The position numbers and the translations under genes are program-made. Shown here piece after piece: positions 38,440 through 51,700 of a stretch of 64,000 nt of DNA (positions are counted from its first letter, which is position 1; the number at the start of each line of letters is the position of its first letter). This stretch comes from Talpa occidentalis (taxonomy: Eukaryota > Chordata > Mammalia > Eulipotyphla > Talpidae), in NCBI RefSeq assembly GCF_014898055.3, contig NW_026555331.1, forward strand, positions 94,758,684 through 94,822,683, written 5' to 3'. The notes beneath the pieces were generated by a model. The model ran no database searches. It saw only the letters and a list, made by a program, of their open reading frames with translations, and had not been told where the DNA came from.

Positions 38440-39200
38440 ATCTGAACAGTTAGTTTTCCAATGAGGATATGCAGAGGGCCAACAGATATGAAAAAATGCT
38501 CATCATCACGTCTAATAAGGAAGTGCAAATCAAAACCACATGAGATGTCATGTCACACCTGTGAGAGTGGCATATATCAAAAAGACTCCACGGTGTGGGA
38601 AATGTGGGAAAGGATGTGGAGAATGAAAAACCCTGATATACCGTTGGTGGGAATGCAAACTGGTGCAGCCATTGTGGAAAGTAATCATTATTTTTCTTTA
38701 AAAAGGAAAAATGGAAGTATCATACCATCTGATAATCCCACTTCTGAGCATCTATCTGAAGAACATCAACTGGAAAAGTTACATGGTCTTCTATGTTCAT
38801 TGCAGCATTATTTATAATAGCTAAGATATGAAACAAACTAAGTGTCCACTAATAGATGATTGGAGAAATGATTGATGTGCATGTGTGTGTACACAATGGA
38901 CAACTATTTAGCTATTAGCAAACATGAAATTCTGTTCTTTGCAGCAAAATGGAAGGACACTGAAAGGAATATGCCAGAGAGATCAAGTCAAAAATTGGAT
39001 AATTTCACATACATGGGAAATATAAAGAAACAGAGCAGATGAACTAACAAAACAAATTAAAAATAGTTTGTGGGCATAGATTATCTGATAGAGCAACTAG
39101 AGGTAAAGAGGGTGGGGTGGGAGAAAGGGTAGAGGGGTTACAAAGAATGGTGGTTGATTATTATGGTTTTGCCTTTTTGCAATACATACATACATAAATA
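38440..39200 (+). mobile_element. L1 3' end of intermediate age
   Basis: ORF2 C-terminal sequence in several frames: agatatgaaaaaatgctcatc, gcaaatcaaaaccacatgag, tggtgggaatgcaaactggtg (zinc-knuckle region), cagcattatttataatagc, then 3' UTR. More diverged than the young copies. Confidence 0.85.
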
Positions 39201-42135
39201 AGTAAATTTCCAGATTTGGGTAAGATACTGTGGCTATCAAAATGTCAGTCAAAAATCTGTGTGTTTTAAAATTTTTTAAAATAAATAAATGTAAATTACT
39301 CTGGGAGAGCCAGACTACTGCATGCTCCTGCCATCCAGTAATCACCTACAGTTCAAATGTTCCCTTAAAAAATATTTACTCATTCCCTTATACGTTTAAT
39401 ATAAACAGTAAATTATGTAGTAAAATAAGGCATCCTTTTGCAATGAAGACAAAGTATGCAAGAAATAACTTTTAATTAGACCTATTTAAGTTTATCATTC
39501 TACATAGCTTTTTAAGTTATCAAAGTGCACTCTATATAAATTACTGTGCTACTCTTGTTTATGTGTAAGACAATAATTAGCAATTTTTTTTCTTTATTCC
39601 AGAGAAAAAGGGGATAAAATAGAAAGAACACAGAGCCTCAAGAACCCCTGTCTTTCTGCAAAGCAACAGAGATGGATTCATGTTTTTGAGGATAAATGCT
39701 TTTCTACTAATTACAAACTGCCCCCTTTGAGAAAATTTTGCACGTATGTAAAACATACAAAAAACAACAAATCTCACAATAATTAGGGTTACTAAAGAAC
39801 TAATTTAAATACATGTAATATAGTTTCTTCAAAATTCATATATAACATATTTAACAAATAAAAACATAATATATTAACAAATATGGAAAATATTATATCA
39901 GTTTGTTGCAAATAGTGTAAAAAAAGAAACATACTAAGTAGGAATACAAAGATTTTTTTTCTTATTATATTTTAAGATGACATTTGGCTTTTAGAACTTC
40001 TCAAAGTTTTTAGGTGAGTACATTTAACCAATTAATCAGTATAGGCTTAATAAACCAAGGGACTCAAGAAATTTGATACTGTAGGTTTTCTTATCCTTGT
40101 ATATTCTAGATTTTTTAAAAACATTTTAATATTTTACATTATCTTACAAAATTTAAATATTGAATGTTAGATTAAAAGGTTGACACATTCAGCTTTATAA
40201 TTTATTTTTTCCTAGTAGCTTTCCATCAAAAGTCGTAAGTCTTTGAAATTATGATTGGCTCCATAGCCCGAAGGTGGTGAGTGTTTTTCCAGAAGGTTTT
40301 CAGATTTTTTTTAATGCTTGCCTCTACTGGATTTGGCTCAAAATTTTCTAATGGGAAGCATACTTTAAACAGCCTGATTCCATGTTTTTAATATGTTATT
40401 TTACTTTATTGCTCTTTCCTAACTGAGAGCACTTACAATCCACATATTTTTTAAAAGTTTTATATTTGGTAATATTTTGTTGGTTCTTTGTTTCCTGTTA
40501 TAATGGGCTTTCAAAGATTAAGCGAATTTGCAGATTTCCCAAACAAACAAATCTGTACAGGACAGTGTGATATTAGAAGGTCTCTGAAATTAAGTAATAC
40601 AATGTAAGTGCTTTTTGCATTACCTATGTGTTGCACAGAAAATAAGGAAGATTGCCAATGGTGTATTTTAGGGGAGGAAACTCTATTTTGAAGTAAAATG
40701 CAAAGTATACAATATGACCATATTTATTCTTCATCATGTTCGATTTGGGAGTATCCTCTTGTACTTATACACAAGGAAATGATGTCAGGAGCTGAGCCAT
40801 TATGTCAAAGACAAAGGTTATCACAAACAAAATAAATAACATTTTCTAATTTACATGTTCACTTCAATTTTTAAAAGAATCTAAACTTTGTAGTTTCATT
40901 GAATATATATATATATTTATTTTATATATATATATAAAGTGTTTAATAAAAACAATGCTGGCTTTATATAGCCTCCTTAAGCATTAAGCATAACGTGTGT
41001 TGATGCTACTGCTGTTTCCTTCACCCTTCTTAGGAAGGATATTTGCTCACACATACTCCTCCACACATGCTCAGTTATTCACCCTGAGGTCTCTTCTTTC
41101 CATCTCCCATCTATTTATTATTATTCCAGGTTTCTTACTTTTCCTTCCTTCCTCCCCACCCACTCAACCCAAACACCCACTGCGATCCTGTGTTCTGCTC
41201 CTTAGTAGCTTTTTTTTTTTTTAAATTAGCACTTTCCCCCATTTCCCTTCAGAAATACATTTTGCATGCCTTGTCTCTCCTTAGGGATCATTTGCTCACC
41301 TTAGCTCTATAATAATTCTCCAACCTTTATTTATCCCTACAGAGATTTAGTCTGTTTCCTTCTCTTCCATTTCCTTTTGCAAAATGAAACATTACTTGGA
41401 AGGTGCAGCCAAGAATCCCAAAGAGTAAATTCAGTGAACCAGTGAACAAGTATAGTAAGATAAGAAATTTTGCAAAACAATAGTCAACACTGAGGTGCAT
41501 TTTGGTGAATGCCTAGCTGGTTGCATTTTCATTTGCTAACGTGGACATAGTGCCAAGAACTTGAATTGAACTCAGGTACAACAGCACACTAGATTGTGGA
41601 TCCCATGCTGTTATAGAATTCTTATAAATGATCATGAATAATGGTGCTGTGAAGTTTGACAGTGTGTGTAGGGTCTGTAGACTCTACCACTATATTGAAA
41701 GGCAATATATTAAAAAGTAATGTGACAGCCATCAATTTTTAAACATTTTTAAAATAGAGACATAGGGTATCAAAAATGTACTTCTAATACTTTTACATTC
41801 TTTTCAAAAATGACTTCAGATTGTTTCTGTTTCAATGTACTATAGTAGAGGATTATGGGTGCTTTGGTGGTGAGTGTGGTGTGTTAATATACACCTGAAA
41901 GATGGAAACCTATATCCCTGAATCATATACAGTGTGGTATATTAGTATGACTGTAATAAATATAACACAGTGAAAATATAAATTCATGATCATAAACTTT
42001 AAAAATAAATTGCACAGTAATCTTTTATTCCTAATTCACATGCTGTGAAATGAATTGTTATTCATTCAGTATTTACTGAACTTGTACTCTGTAACAAAAA
42101 CATTTCAACAAAAATTAGCAATAAAGCCTGGACTT
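39201..42135. other. Intronic sequence with (TA)n
   Basis: AT-rich. A (TA)n low-complexity stretch lies at 40903-40937 and a pyrimidine-rich stretch at 41010-41220. No gene seen. Confidence 0.5.
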
Positions 42136-42150
42136 AAAACTTATCATGAG

Positions 42151-42417
42151 GGCCTCCCCTGGTGGCGCAGTTGTTGAGCGCTGGGCTGCAAAGCTGCCTG
42201 CAGCCTCTGCAGTGACAGTTCGATCCCCAGCCACTGGCGAGAGTCCCACATGGTGCGACAGACCTCTCCTGCCATGCCTGCTGCTCCCCTCAGCAGTGTA
42301 CTTTGTCAGTCTGCCTGTTCTGTTCCCCCCTCTGGCTCTGGTGAATTCTCTCACCCTCCTGCACTTCAGACTATACCCAGTGCTTGTATAAATAAATAAA
42401 TAAATATTAAAAAAAAA
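42151..42417 (+). mobile_element. tRNA-derived SINE abutting the AGMO exon 3 splice donor
   Basis: Young copy, antisense to AGMO: head GGCCTCCCCTGGTGGCGCAG, B box AGTTCGATCCC, tail TAAATAAATAAATATT plus A-run. The duplication is aaaacttaTcatgag at 42136-42150 and aaaacttaCcatgag at 42418-42432. The right copy contains the AGMO exon 3 donor (minus strand ATG|GTAAGT) and the last six exon bases. In the left copy the donor dinucleotide reads AT instead of GT. Confidence 0.95.
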
Positions 42418-42426
42418 AAAACTTAC

Positions 42427-42578
42427 CATGAGCCATGCGATGGAACCAGTAGTAGCCAAAATCAACTCCAAGGAAGGTTATATACCAAGTCCATGCAGAA
42501 TCCCAAGGCAAACTGATGAGCCTGTAGTTCTCCCAGACATAAACATAACTGGTCAGTTCAATACTCCTGAAAAACAAG
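42427..42578 (-). CDS. AGMO: AGMO coding exon 3 (residues 86-136, first histidine pair)
   Basis: Third coding exon, 152 bp: acceptor TTTTTCCAG|C, donor CATG|GTAAGT. It completes the split serine codon, encodes 50 codons and leaves a single G for the next codon (glutamate in AGMO). It reads LFFRSIELTSYVYVWENY and ends GVDFGYYWFHRMAH. By counting, the two histidines of HRMAH are residues 132 and 136, the first HxxxH of the fatty-acid-hydroxylase di-iron core. An Ala replaces the Pro I recall in human WDSPWTW. The exon's last six bases lie inside the target-site duplication of a SINE inserted directly against the donor (42151-42417), so the natural donor is flanked immediately by SINE tail. Exon 4 was not found to the left. 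Confidence 0.95.
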
Positions 42579-42806
42579 CTGGAAAAATAAAATTCACAAA
42601 AAATGATTATGCCACAATTTAGATTCCATTTTAAAATCATCAAATCACATGCAAAAATAAGATTTTGTTCCCCTTATTCTTTTTTCTTGTTGCTTTATCA
42701 TGCCTTTCAAGTGGTATGACTTCCTTGGTATTCAAATGAGTCACAGGATGCTTCTTTTTATTTCATTGGCATCATGGACACAAGTTCTTTCTTTAAAATG
42801 CCATTC

Positions 42807-43049
42807 CGGGCCTCCCTGGTGGCACAAGGGGTTAAAGCACCACGCTATGAAGCAATCCACACTCAGGGAGCAATCCACATGGCATGGTAGACCTCTCCTG
42901 TCTCGCTCACTGGTGCCCTCAGCAGTGTATTTCAGTCAGTCTGCCTGTTCTCTTCCCACTCTGTCTCTGGTGAATCCTCTCACACCCCCGAATCTCTGGC
43001 CTGCACCCCAGCTCTTGTATGCATAAATAAATCTTTAAAAAAAAAAAAC
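42807..43049 (+). mobile_element. tRNA-derived SINE with internal deletion
   Basis: Head GGGCCTCCCTGGTGGCACAA starts just inside the element; the segment carrying the B box is missing (gaagcaatccacactcaggg joins directly to gagcaatccacatgg). Diverged 12-bp duplication aaaatgccattc / aaaatgccagtc at 42795-42806 and 43050-43061. Confidence 0.9.
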
Positions 43050-43816
43050 AAAATGCCAGTCTTTTGTTGTATTTTAAAATACCTTTCAAGAACTCATACA
43101 ACATAAATATGAAAAAACAGTGACTTTTCTGTGATTGTTATTTCTAAATCTTAATGAAGAACACAGTAAGGGTGCTTTTCAAAGGAAATTTAAAAGGTAG
43201 AAATTTTAAATAGCATAAAGGAGAGTGCAAACTGCCTAAATGGAAAAAAGCCTTAAAATATATTGTATACATAAAATTTGCCTTTAGATTAAAGTTGCAT
43301 CTGTCTAACTATTCTCTCTTCCTTGTTACTCCTTTTCTTATGGTCTCCTTCTCTCTGTGTGTGCTTCAGATGGGATATATTGGATCACCTATTAGATTTT
43401 CATAGCACTTCAATTATTTCTTGTGGTAACAAAAGCTACATTTCTCAAGAGATAAAGAGTACTCTTCACTTAGAAATAAAGTATGCAAACACAGTTAAAA
43501 CAAACAACTGTTTTTCAAACCCAGACACTAGAAGGTGTTTTGCCACTTACCAAACTTCAGTAATTTTTTTTTTCAAAAATTTCCGAACACATAAAATTGT
43601 ACTTCAATTTTATAGAGTGTAGTCTGTTTTCTTTTACATTTTCTGTGATCAAATTTAAGCTCAGACTCAACACAATAGCTTTTATCATAAATTTGATTGA
43701 ATTGTCTTTTATGTTTATTTTAACATGTAAAATGAACTGATCATCCTAACTAATATTTATTTATAAAACACAAATAACTGTATTGCTCTAATTCTGAGGA
43801 AGTTCTTAAGGAGTTT

Positions 43817-43853
43817 AAATGAAAGGTAAATGAAAGGTAAATGAAAGGTAAAG
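43817..43853. repeat. 11-bp tandem repeat, about 3.3 copies
   Basis: Three exact units of aaatgaaaggt followed by a partial unit. Confidence 0.95.
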
Positions 43854-44589
43854 AGCTTAAATTAGTATATTAAAATTCATCATTTTAATAGTGCTGCTCT
43901 CCTACAGTAAAGTATTTCTAGGAACCATTTCATAAGCTGAAATGCCATAAAAACCAAGAAACAATCAGCATTAATTTATAGGAAATGAAACTTTTGAGCA
44001 TTTCTAGGCCCCCAAAATAACCTATCAAACCATAACAAATAACAAACAGTAAAGGAAACTGGCATGATGAATACACAGTCTGTATGAGCACTCAGTGAAG
44101 CTCAGGGTTGCACACTTGCTGCTTAAGATGCGCTGCTGCCTCTCAAATGGCTGCCGCAAAACATGCTGAAAACCATCTTCACTCTTTGCTCTATGTTATA
44201 AAGGGGAAATTCCTCCTTGTATTTCCTTCAGTTGGCAAAAGCAGGCATAATAGTAGGTCTTTCATAAAAACAACATGACATAATGCTAACTTTAGAAAAG
44301 TGGACGATATCTGTGAAGCTTCTATGAACTGGCACTTTCTTTTCGGTCTTTGGGAGACACAATCTCTATAACCTACTTTTGATTTTAATGATAGCATGAC
44401 TTTAATAATGACTGAATAACTTTAAAATATCACATTGTATAGCTGAAGTTATTATTTTATCTGTAGCATAAAATATCAGGGTACTTCACTGCAGTATTAA
44501 TATAAGTAACTCATAAAAATGTCCAGGGCTGATACTTTTGGATAGGATTCACATCACCAGATCTTAAAACCTAATTTTCCATTTAAGAT

Positions 44590-44960
44590 TACATGGTTGG
44601 AAAGAGCAGTTGTGACTCTGAGTATGAGTCCTTGACCCAAGGAAACTATCTGCCAGAACTCCGGCCACAACCAGGCCACCCTCTGGACACTCTAGAATCC
44701 CCCTCTCAAAGTGGCCCAGAGTCTGTTTACAGGACTTTTTGGGGGCATTATTCCGGGTCCAGTCCTCCAGAGAGCAGACTTCTGCAGGTGTGCAACTTCT
44801 AAACGTGACAAAGCAGTCAAGAGTGGCTGGTTTGGGACACATAAACAGTGCTGGGACAAGAAGTCTGAGATCTCCACACCCATGTGTGTGAGGGCTCTCA
44901 TGAGACAGGTGAGGCCAGGGGCCAGGAGCTCCAATTCTGTTCCAGAACTCTGAAGAAAAT
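44590..44960. other. Unassigned GC-richer block in AGMO intron 2
   Basis: About 370 bp clearly GC-richer than its surroundings, with open frames on both strands (up to about 100 codons). No protein family, SINE, LINE or LTR end was recognised, and no splice-site-bounded structure is obvious. It could be an unrecognised LTR, a regulatory element or a pseudogene fragment. Confidence 0.4.
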
Positions 44961-45274
44961 CCAAGAAATTTGAAAATTTAAAAGCTGTTTTCATACTTGT
45001 TATCCAGGGTAAAAAAGAAATTATATCTTAAAACTTGATTGGTAACTTTTAATATATTTAGACTAGGATTTCTGAACAGTGTCTCATATTAACACTTAGG
45101 ATACCTCTTAGTTGAAGGGATGTGTCCTGTGGAAACAGTGACCAAAATGATAAAATCTTGAAATTGCTATCACATATTAAGAGAGGGTCAACTACATAAA
45201 AATCAATTTTTAGGTAAAAATCAGTAAATACTGTCAATTTGATAGGGTTCAACTAATAATTTCTCCAAAAAAGG

Positions 45275-45475
45275 GATTCTAAATCTTGACACTATAGCCA
45301 TTTGGGGCCAGATAATTCTTCATTATGAGAGCTTGTCCTGTGAATTGTAGAATATTTAGCAGCATCCTTGGCTCTAATTACTAGATACCAGTAGCACAGC
45401 TCTCTGGCCCAGTTGTGACAACAAATTGTCCAAATATTAACTAGGGGAGAAGGGTCAGGAAATTGCCCCGTTGCT
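45275..45475 (-). mobile_element. MER5A-like nonautonomous hAT (Charlie) fossil
   Basis: atttggggccagataattctt, gtcctgtgaattgtagaata, tttagcagcatccttggctc, ctagataccagtagcac and cagttgtgacaacaaattgtc follow the reverse MER5A consensus in order. The terminal inverted repeats are too degraded to place. Confidence 0.85.
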
Positions 45476-45589
45476 AATACTAAAAATGACTGATACAGAA
45501 AGAAAAAATGAAACAGAAAGTCAAAATTATCTACAGCTTTTTACATAAGCTATAGGATAGGTTGTCAAAGCAGAGCCATTCATAGATTT

Positions 45590-45720
45590 ATTCCTTTGTT
45601 CAATAAATTGATATTAAGAATCTACTAGGTGCCAGGCACAGCACATGACAGGTTGGACACATCAGTTAGCAGAGCAGATATAAATGTTTGCCTCATCAAT
45701 GTGTGTTTTTATTTTAAGTT
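45590..45720. repeat. Ancient interspersed repeat, family unclear
   Basis: tctactaggtgccaggcacag resembles the common 'cctactatgtgccaggcact' stretch of an old mammalian repeat; I cannot assign the family by eye. Confidence 0.4.
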
Positions 45721-48700
45721 GCTATTTTTCTTCACAGTTCCAGTGACAACTGAAATGAGTTTTGAGATACGAAGACTTCAATAAATGAAAGAGAGTCCCT
45801 GGAAAACCTCCATTTGTAAAACAAAGAGAACCTTACTGAAATTGAAATACTTTTTTTATTTCCTGTACAGGTGCCAGGTCTTGAGCAGACACCCAATTTA
45901 TTACTCTGTCAACTTACTTATTAGGGTTGACACAAATCGAGCTGAAATATGCCTGACATACTATAGTCTAAGCTTTTTTTTTCTTTTCACACTTTAGCAT
46001 GAAGCCAAACTTTCCTCAAGGCAAAGGGAAAGAAGGGAGAAGCTGTGGGAGTTATAATCCCTGCTTTCTATCAGCAAGATGAATATGATCCTCTTCCATC
46101 ATAATTGGGGGAAAAAACAGCCATGCAAGTGCCCACCACTGAAAACATTCAGCAAGGGATACAGCTGGGAAATGATTATCAAGTTCTGGAAAGCCCTTGA
46201 TTGCAGGAAATAGCACCTACATTTTCAAAAATGTTCCCACCAGACTCTGAATCATAAACCAAAACTCCTTTTTATTTTCTTCTCAATTGCTCTGTCCTCT
46301 CCCAACCCCCATTCCCAGTATATGACCCTGCACTTTGGAATTCAAACGTCAACTCTTTAAACCCCATCCTGTGGGAAGAGACATATGTAATTTACATGTA
46401 TATACTGAGCTAACTTTATCACGTGGAGTTGGAACACTGGGAAGCACAGGGGCTTTGAATAACCAAATACTCAATTCCCTTTTACTCTTAAGTTTGAATA
46501 TGAGACCAAAAAAATGATCTAAATATTAAAAGATACTAGAATCCTCTAATAAACAATCTATTTATAAAGAGGTTTTTCTCTCGTCCTATTTTATTTATAA
46601 ATTTCCCCCAAATACCTATTTTCTCTCTGGCATTTGAAAGGTAGTTAATTACTTTCTCTCAATATTAGAAACTTAACTTGTCAATTTTTAGTTACTATAA
46701 AATCGAATAAGGCACTAAATTGTTATTCCACTACTGAGCCTGGATTTTTAAAAAGATAAACTTAGTTGAGATTTAAAAATAAGCAATACATTAGGATAAA
46801 TCTGAATTATCAAAGTACTCTGACTTTAAGTATACCCATTATCAAAAGCAGTTACCAGAGGTAACAAAAGTGTTACCAGAGGTAACACTGGTCATGCCAT
46901 TCCTACTTTCAGTGTCTTAGGGCTAATTTAAGACATGAGAGCATTAGGCTGAATGAACCCTAAAATTATCTAGCTCTCAAACACTCTCATGCTCTAATCA
47001 TTAATCAATCAAGTAAAATTTGAGATAATGCTCTCATTGCAAACTTTCAAAATTTCAATGCAACTTTCTAAGTAGAATTGTGTACTCATCAACATCTGAC
47101 AATTTATATTATTTCATAACTGTATTTAGAAGTGTATGTACTGTGTGATTTGACTAGACTATGCAAAACTGATGATAATTAGACATTTTTATTTTTATTA
47201 AACTTGTCTTATCAGAAAATAAACCGACATTTAGATGACATAATTATAAATATCTTTATAAGCCTCAAGAAGTTACTAATAAATAAACATATTTGGATTA
47301 CATATACTGATTTTTCTAGATGTTTTCCAATTTATTTCTAAATATTTTTACCTTAGCCCAGAAACTTGCACTATCTGTAAAGCTACTGCCACTTTTGCTC
47401 CATCTAGTGGAATATTGATTTTTGCTCAGTAATAACAAAGAACATAATATAAAACTCCACCTTCTGCATACAGGTAAAATTTGTACTATTATTTCTTAGT
47501 GTGATATGACATTACATTTATGAAACAATCATTTAATTTCTTTTTTACAGCAACCTGAAAGCCACAGACATTGTTATAAACACAATGGTTAGATTTGGTT
47601 TAGCTACGTCCTTTGCTTTGAGAGAAATAAACTGCTACAAGTAATGCAATAACTCTCCTGAATAAGCCCACAAATCCAGACAAATAAGAATAAGGACTCT
47701 TGCATTCATTCGGAAAGTTTAGTCTAATAGTAAAAAGTGTTACACAATTAGTAACAAACACAAAACCTATTTGTAAGGTTTCTAAGGTAAAAATTTAAGA
47801 GGGAATGAAGCCATTCTCCTAGCAAATACAATAATGATATTTCAAAATTTATTTCCTCAGGTGGGGTGCTCTCTTAATGATGTTAAGTTAATAAAATATA
47901 TTAATGAAATACTAACATTACATAAATACATTTATCTCTTATTTCAAACAGTGAATCTGCATTCAGAATTTTTATTTGAAAATGACAGGTACTTATTTGT
48001 TAGAAGCCTGATGTTGCCAAAGGCAGCACTGACTCTGATACTAAAGCCTAGTATAAAAGCAAGTAGACAATTTTCCTTTATTCTCCACACCAAGGAGTCA
48101 AAAATATTTCAAAGAAATTTAATTTCCTCCTCTTTAAATATGTTTTTTGGTGAATTCAAATTTTCTTGTCAGGAATGGAAAATTCCATGGCAGTCATGAC
48201 CAGCAGAACTGTGCATATGTATCCTTGAACACTGCAGAGCTAGCTCCATCGTAAAAATTGGCAGTGACCCATATGTATTAAAAGTGAGTGTCCTCAACTT
48301 ATTTGAAAATTTACCTACTTAAATTATCCCGCCAACCTATTGCAATTTGATTTATAATCTGCTGTTTCAACAGAATAAATGAACCCATTAAAAACAAACA
48401 TACTGTAGGTATTTATATCGGGAATAAAATTTCTCTGGGGAGGATGCAATTTATGGAAGCAGAAACATTGGAAGGAAGTAACAAATTGAGGTCCCGGTTT
48501 TCTAATGAAGGATTGGAAATTGAGTTCTGCTTATACAGCGGGGAAAAAAAAAAAAAAGATGTGATTATTTTTCACTCGTTAGCATTTAAGTCAGTAGCAG
48601 AATATTTCACAAGTTTTAAATATTTTTTAAAAAACAGAATCGATAAATATTTGGTTGAGTTTAAGTTTAACAGTTGCGTAAGCAAGAATTTGAAAGGGCA

Positions 48701-51700
48701 GCAGATTATCTGCATATGATACACTGCTTAATTATGATAAACAGAAATATCTGTCTATAACTTCAGGACTAGATTCTGACTAGGAAGCCTGCCTACCAGA
48801 TTCTAGAAGAGCAAAACAGATGCAGCCTGCCCAGAGTCTGGTTCTCAGGACAGATGGACTTTTATTATACACCATGGTCTGTCCAACAGACTTGTAAACA
48901 AGATATAATCTTGTCCATGGTTAGCATTTTCCCTTACAAAAAGACTAGAAAGGTAGAGCATAAATCTTTCCTATTAAATGATAAGTATGCTACTTATTTC
49001 AAGATACTTCAAATTTCATGTAACAATGAATACACTCAAATAAACATTTGTTTTTCCTCAAAGTCCGCATAAAGCATTTCCATTACATGAATGGCAAAGT
49101 GGAAAAACATGTTCAGGGTTTCACTTTGATTTCCACAACTTTTTTCATCAGAGGCCACATGCCAATTTGGACTTATTATCCCAAGTATTATTCCTCACAA
49201 GTGGATTAACAAAAGGTATACAACAATTTTTTTCTCGCTATCCTGTACTTTAATGATGTGGCAAACCCCTGTGGCTGATGTAAAAAATGAAATTAGTCCC
49301 TCAGAGAGGATATGATCAATGCCGCGTTAATCTACCCCTCAGCTGTTAATGATTTGCACAAAAATTCCCCTTGATGCTGTGGGATCAACTGAAATATTGT
49401 TTTAAGAGATTCTGTAAAATCCCCTTTTCTCATCTACTGCGGAGAAGGGAGTGAATCCTAAAGATGAGCTTAACTTTCCTGATTCACCGGGTCATTATTT
49501 TTCGATAGCAACAAAATACAGGAAAATATTTCCGAATTTCATCTTCAGATAATTTGCTTTGCAGAGATCTATTGTAGAAAAGGCTATAAAAGGTAAAATC
49601 CTTTGCAAAACTTACAAAATTATCCACATCTCAAATTTAGAACTGCTATTCACACCTACAAGAACATAAAAGAAGTAATTTGCTGTACGCTTTCAAAATA
49701 GTTATAGGAAAATATGCTCCAAAGTTCATAACCCTTTACCTTTCTTTCAAAGGGCACCAGAGTTAGCTTGTGTTAGCTTAAAGAGTGTTATGAGTAGTGA
49801 GATGTGGAGAAAAGAAATATATGTCTTATTCCTGCAGCTTTGGTTGGTTTCTTTTTTTCCCCAGCCCCCCTCCCATAACTTATCATTTGGGGACTCGTTT
49901 TTAGCAAAAATTATACTTGATTCTTATATATCCTGTTATAACTGTATCATTTTTTATGACACAATTCAGCAGAAATACAGCAGAAAGGACACAGTTTATA
50001 TTTCTAGTGATTACGATGGTATAAGAGAGTAATCTAATTTCACTTATAACCAAAGTAAAACTTAAGAAAGTAAAGGAAATGCTAAAGCATTCATTCAAGA
50101 TGATGGCTCTCTGACTTTTTAATAAATTCATTCCAATTCGACAAAATATGTGATCTCTAATCGTATCTGTGGGGCACTTCATGTTCTTTTTATAGTTCAT
50201 CAGTCATATGATTTCCATAAACACATACAGTTAACTGTCTCAGAATGAACTACCATAGCCAACTCGATATTTTTCAATAACCAAACCTACATCTCCCTTT
50301 AGTATATTGAATGCATTTTTTTTTCAGTTCTGTTCCAGGGAGACATGAAACAGAGGAAATTTTATGTAATTGTAAACTTTTATTTAGGGTATCAGCAATG
50401 TGCAACCATGTGAGCAGTTTTTCAGTTATTAATATTGATATTAGATGAGCATTATTTTATACCTATTAACACATCTTTTTCATAGTAAAATTTATGAAAG
50501 AAGTTTTACTTTTAGGTTTCTTATTTAAAACAATTTTGGGAAATTATTTTTTCTCAGATATCTTTAAGTTTTCATTGCATTTTTAAAAATCAACCTTGGT
50601 TTCTCATAGGATGGTTCATAGAAACATTCCAAAGCAATGAGGACTGGTCAGAAGTAAAACTCTGAAACAGTAAAAACAGCAATGGGTGGGAAGCAGAAAT
50701 GAGAACATTCATCAGCAACACAAATCACAAACTTCTCTCATCCTCTGCCTCTTTGGCAAATCTCTACCTATCAAAGCTTCCAATGGATTGAAAAGTCTTC
50801 CATTGGTTTCCCTCTTCAGCAACTGTAACATACTCTTTCTAATACGTAGTATGTTATTTTTCATTTACTATTACTTGTTCCATTCTCAATGTGTCATTAA
50901 CATAAACCTAAGAGATTATTTTTTATAAACTATCTACCTTGCACTACCTACATCACTACAAGCATAAGAGTTAAAATTATGAAGAAAGTACACCACTTGC
51001 TCTCCAGGAAAGCAAGTTAGCAAGGAGGGTTGGGAGGGAAAAGGTGAACTTAATGCTATGTGGTGATTGTATATCTGGGGTAAATACAAGATTCCTTAAG
51101 ACCATAGTGAAGTGATACCTAAGGCAGAGTTGGAGAATAGCTATTATTTGTGAAAGGGAGTGACTGTTCTATATAAGTCTAGACTTAGATTCATGGTTGG
51201 CTTTCCAAGCAGAGGGAAGCACATGTGACATCTTGGGAATAGCATATTAAAGAATGAAAGAAACAAATATTGCAACAGGGGAAGGAGAATGGAGGGATAA
51301 GAGGAAAGGCTGGGTAGACAAACATCTCATAGATCAGGAAAGGAATTCATTTATTATCCTCAGGATATATGGAATCGGTGAAAAGTGTATACCAGGTTCA
51401 TATCATGGAAAATGCCTGGCTACAAATGAAGCAGGATAAATACAGGGATATCATTTGAAGACCAATGTAGGAATTCAGATTAGGGAGTCTCTGTACCACA
51501 GATTGCTATATTGGAAATGTGAATTTCCTTAGGCAGATTTATTTTCCCATGGATAACCAGACCGTAACCTAGGTCCATTTCAAGGGTAAGACAAATAGAG
51601 TAATTGCCTTGGGTACAAAATTTATGGGGGCACCAATAATCTGAGTAATGAAGATAAATAATATTTAGGGCAGTATTTTTTTAAAAAAATGAAAAAGAAA

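Larger units (their letters stand above)
1..42426 (-). other. AGMO: AGMO intron 3 (5' part, continuing past the left edge)
   Basis: Everything left of exon 3 reads as intron. AGMO exon 4 should begin by completing the glutamate codon and then encode the second histidine cluster. I looked for it on the minus strand and did not find it, which fits the large introns of this gene in other mammals. The repeats inside are listed separately; the sequence between them is AT-rich and without recognised genes. Confidence 0.75.

Noticed and set aside
1..42426. AGMO exon 4 (second histidine cluster)
   Set aside because: Searched by eye on the minus strand for sequence encoding the HQTHH region with splice sites; none found, so not annotated.
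42115..42471. 118-codon minus-strand ORF running from SINE into AGMO exon 3 neighbourhood
   Set aside because: It is an open frame through the SINE; the real exon 3 is in the frame ending at 42427.
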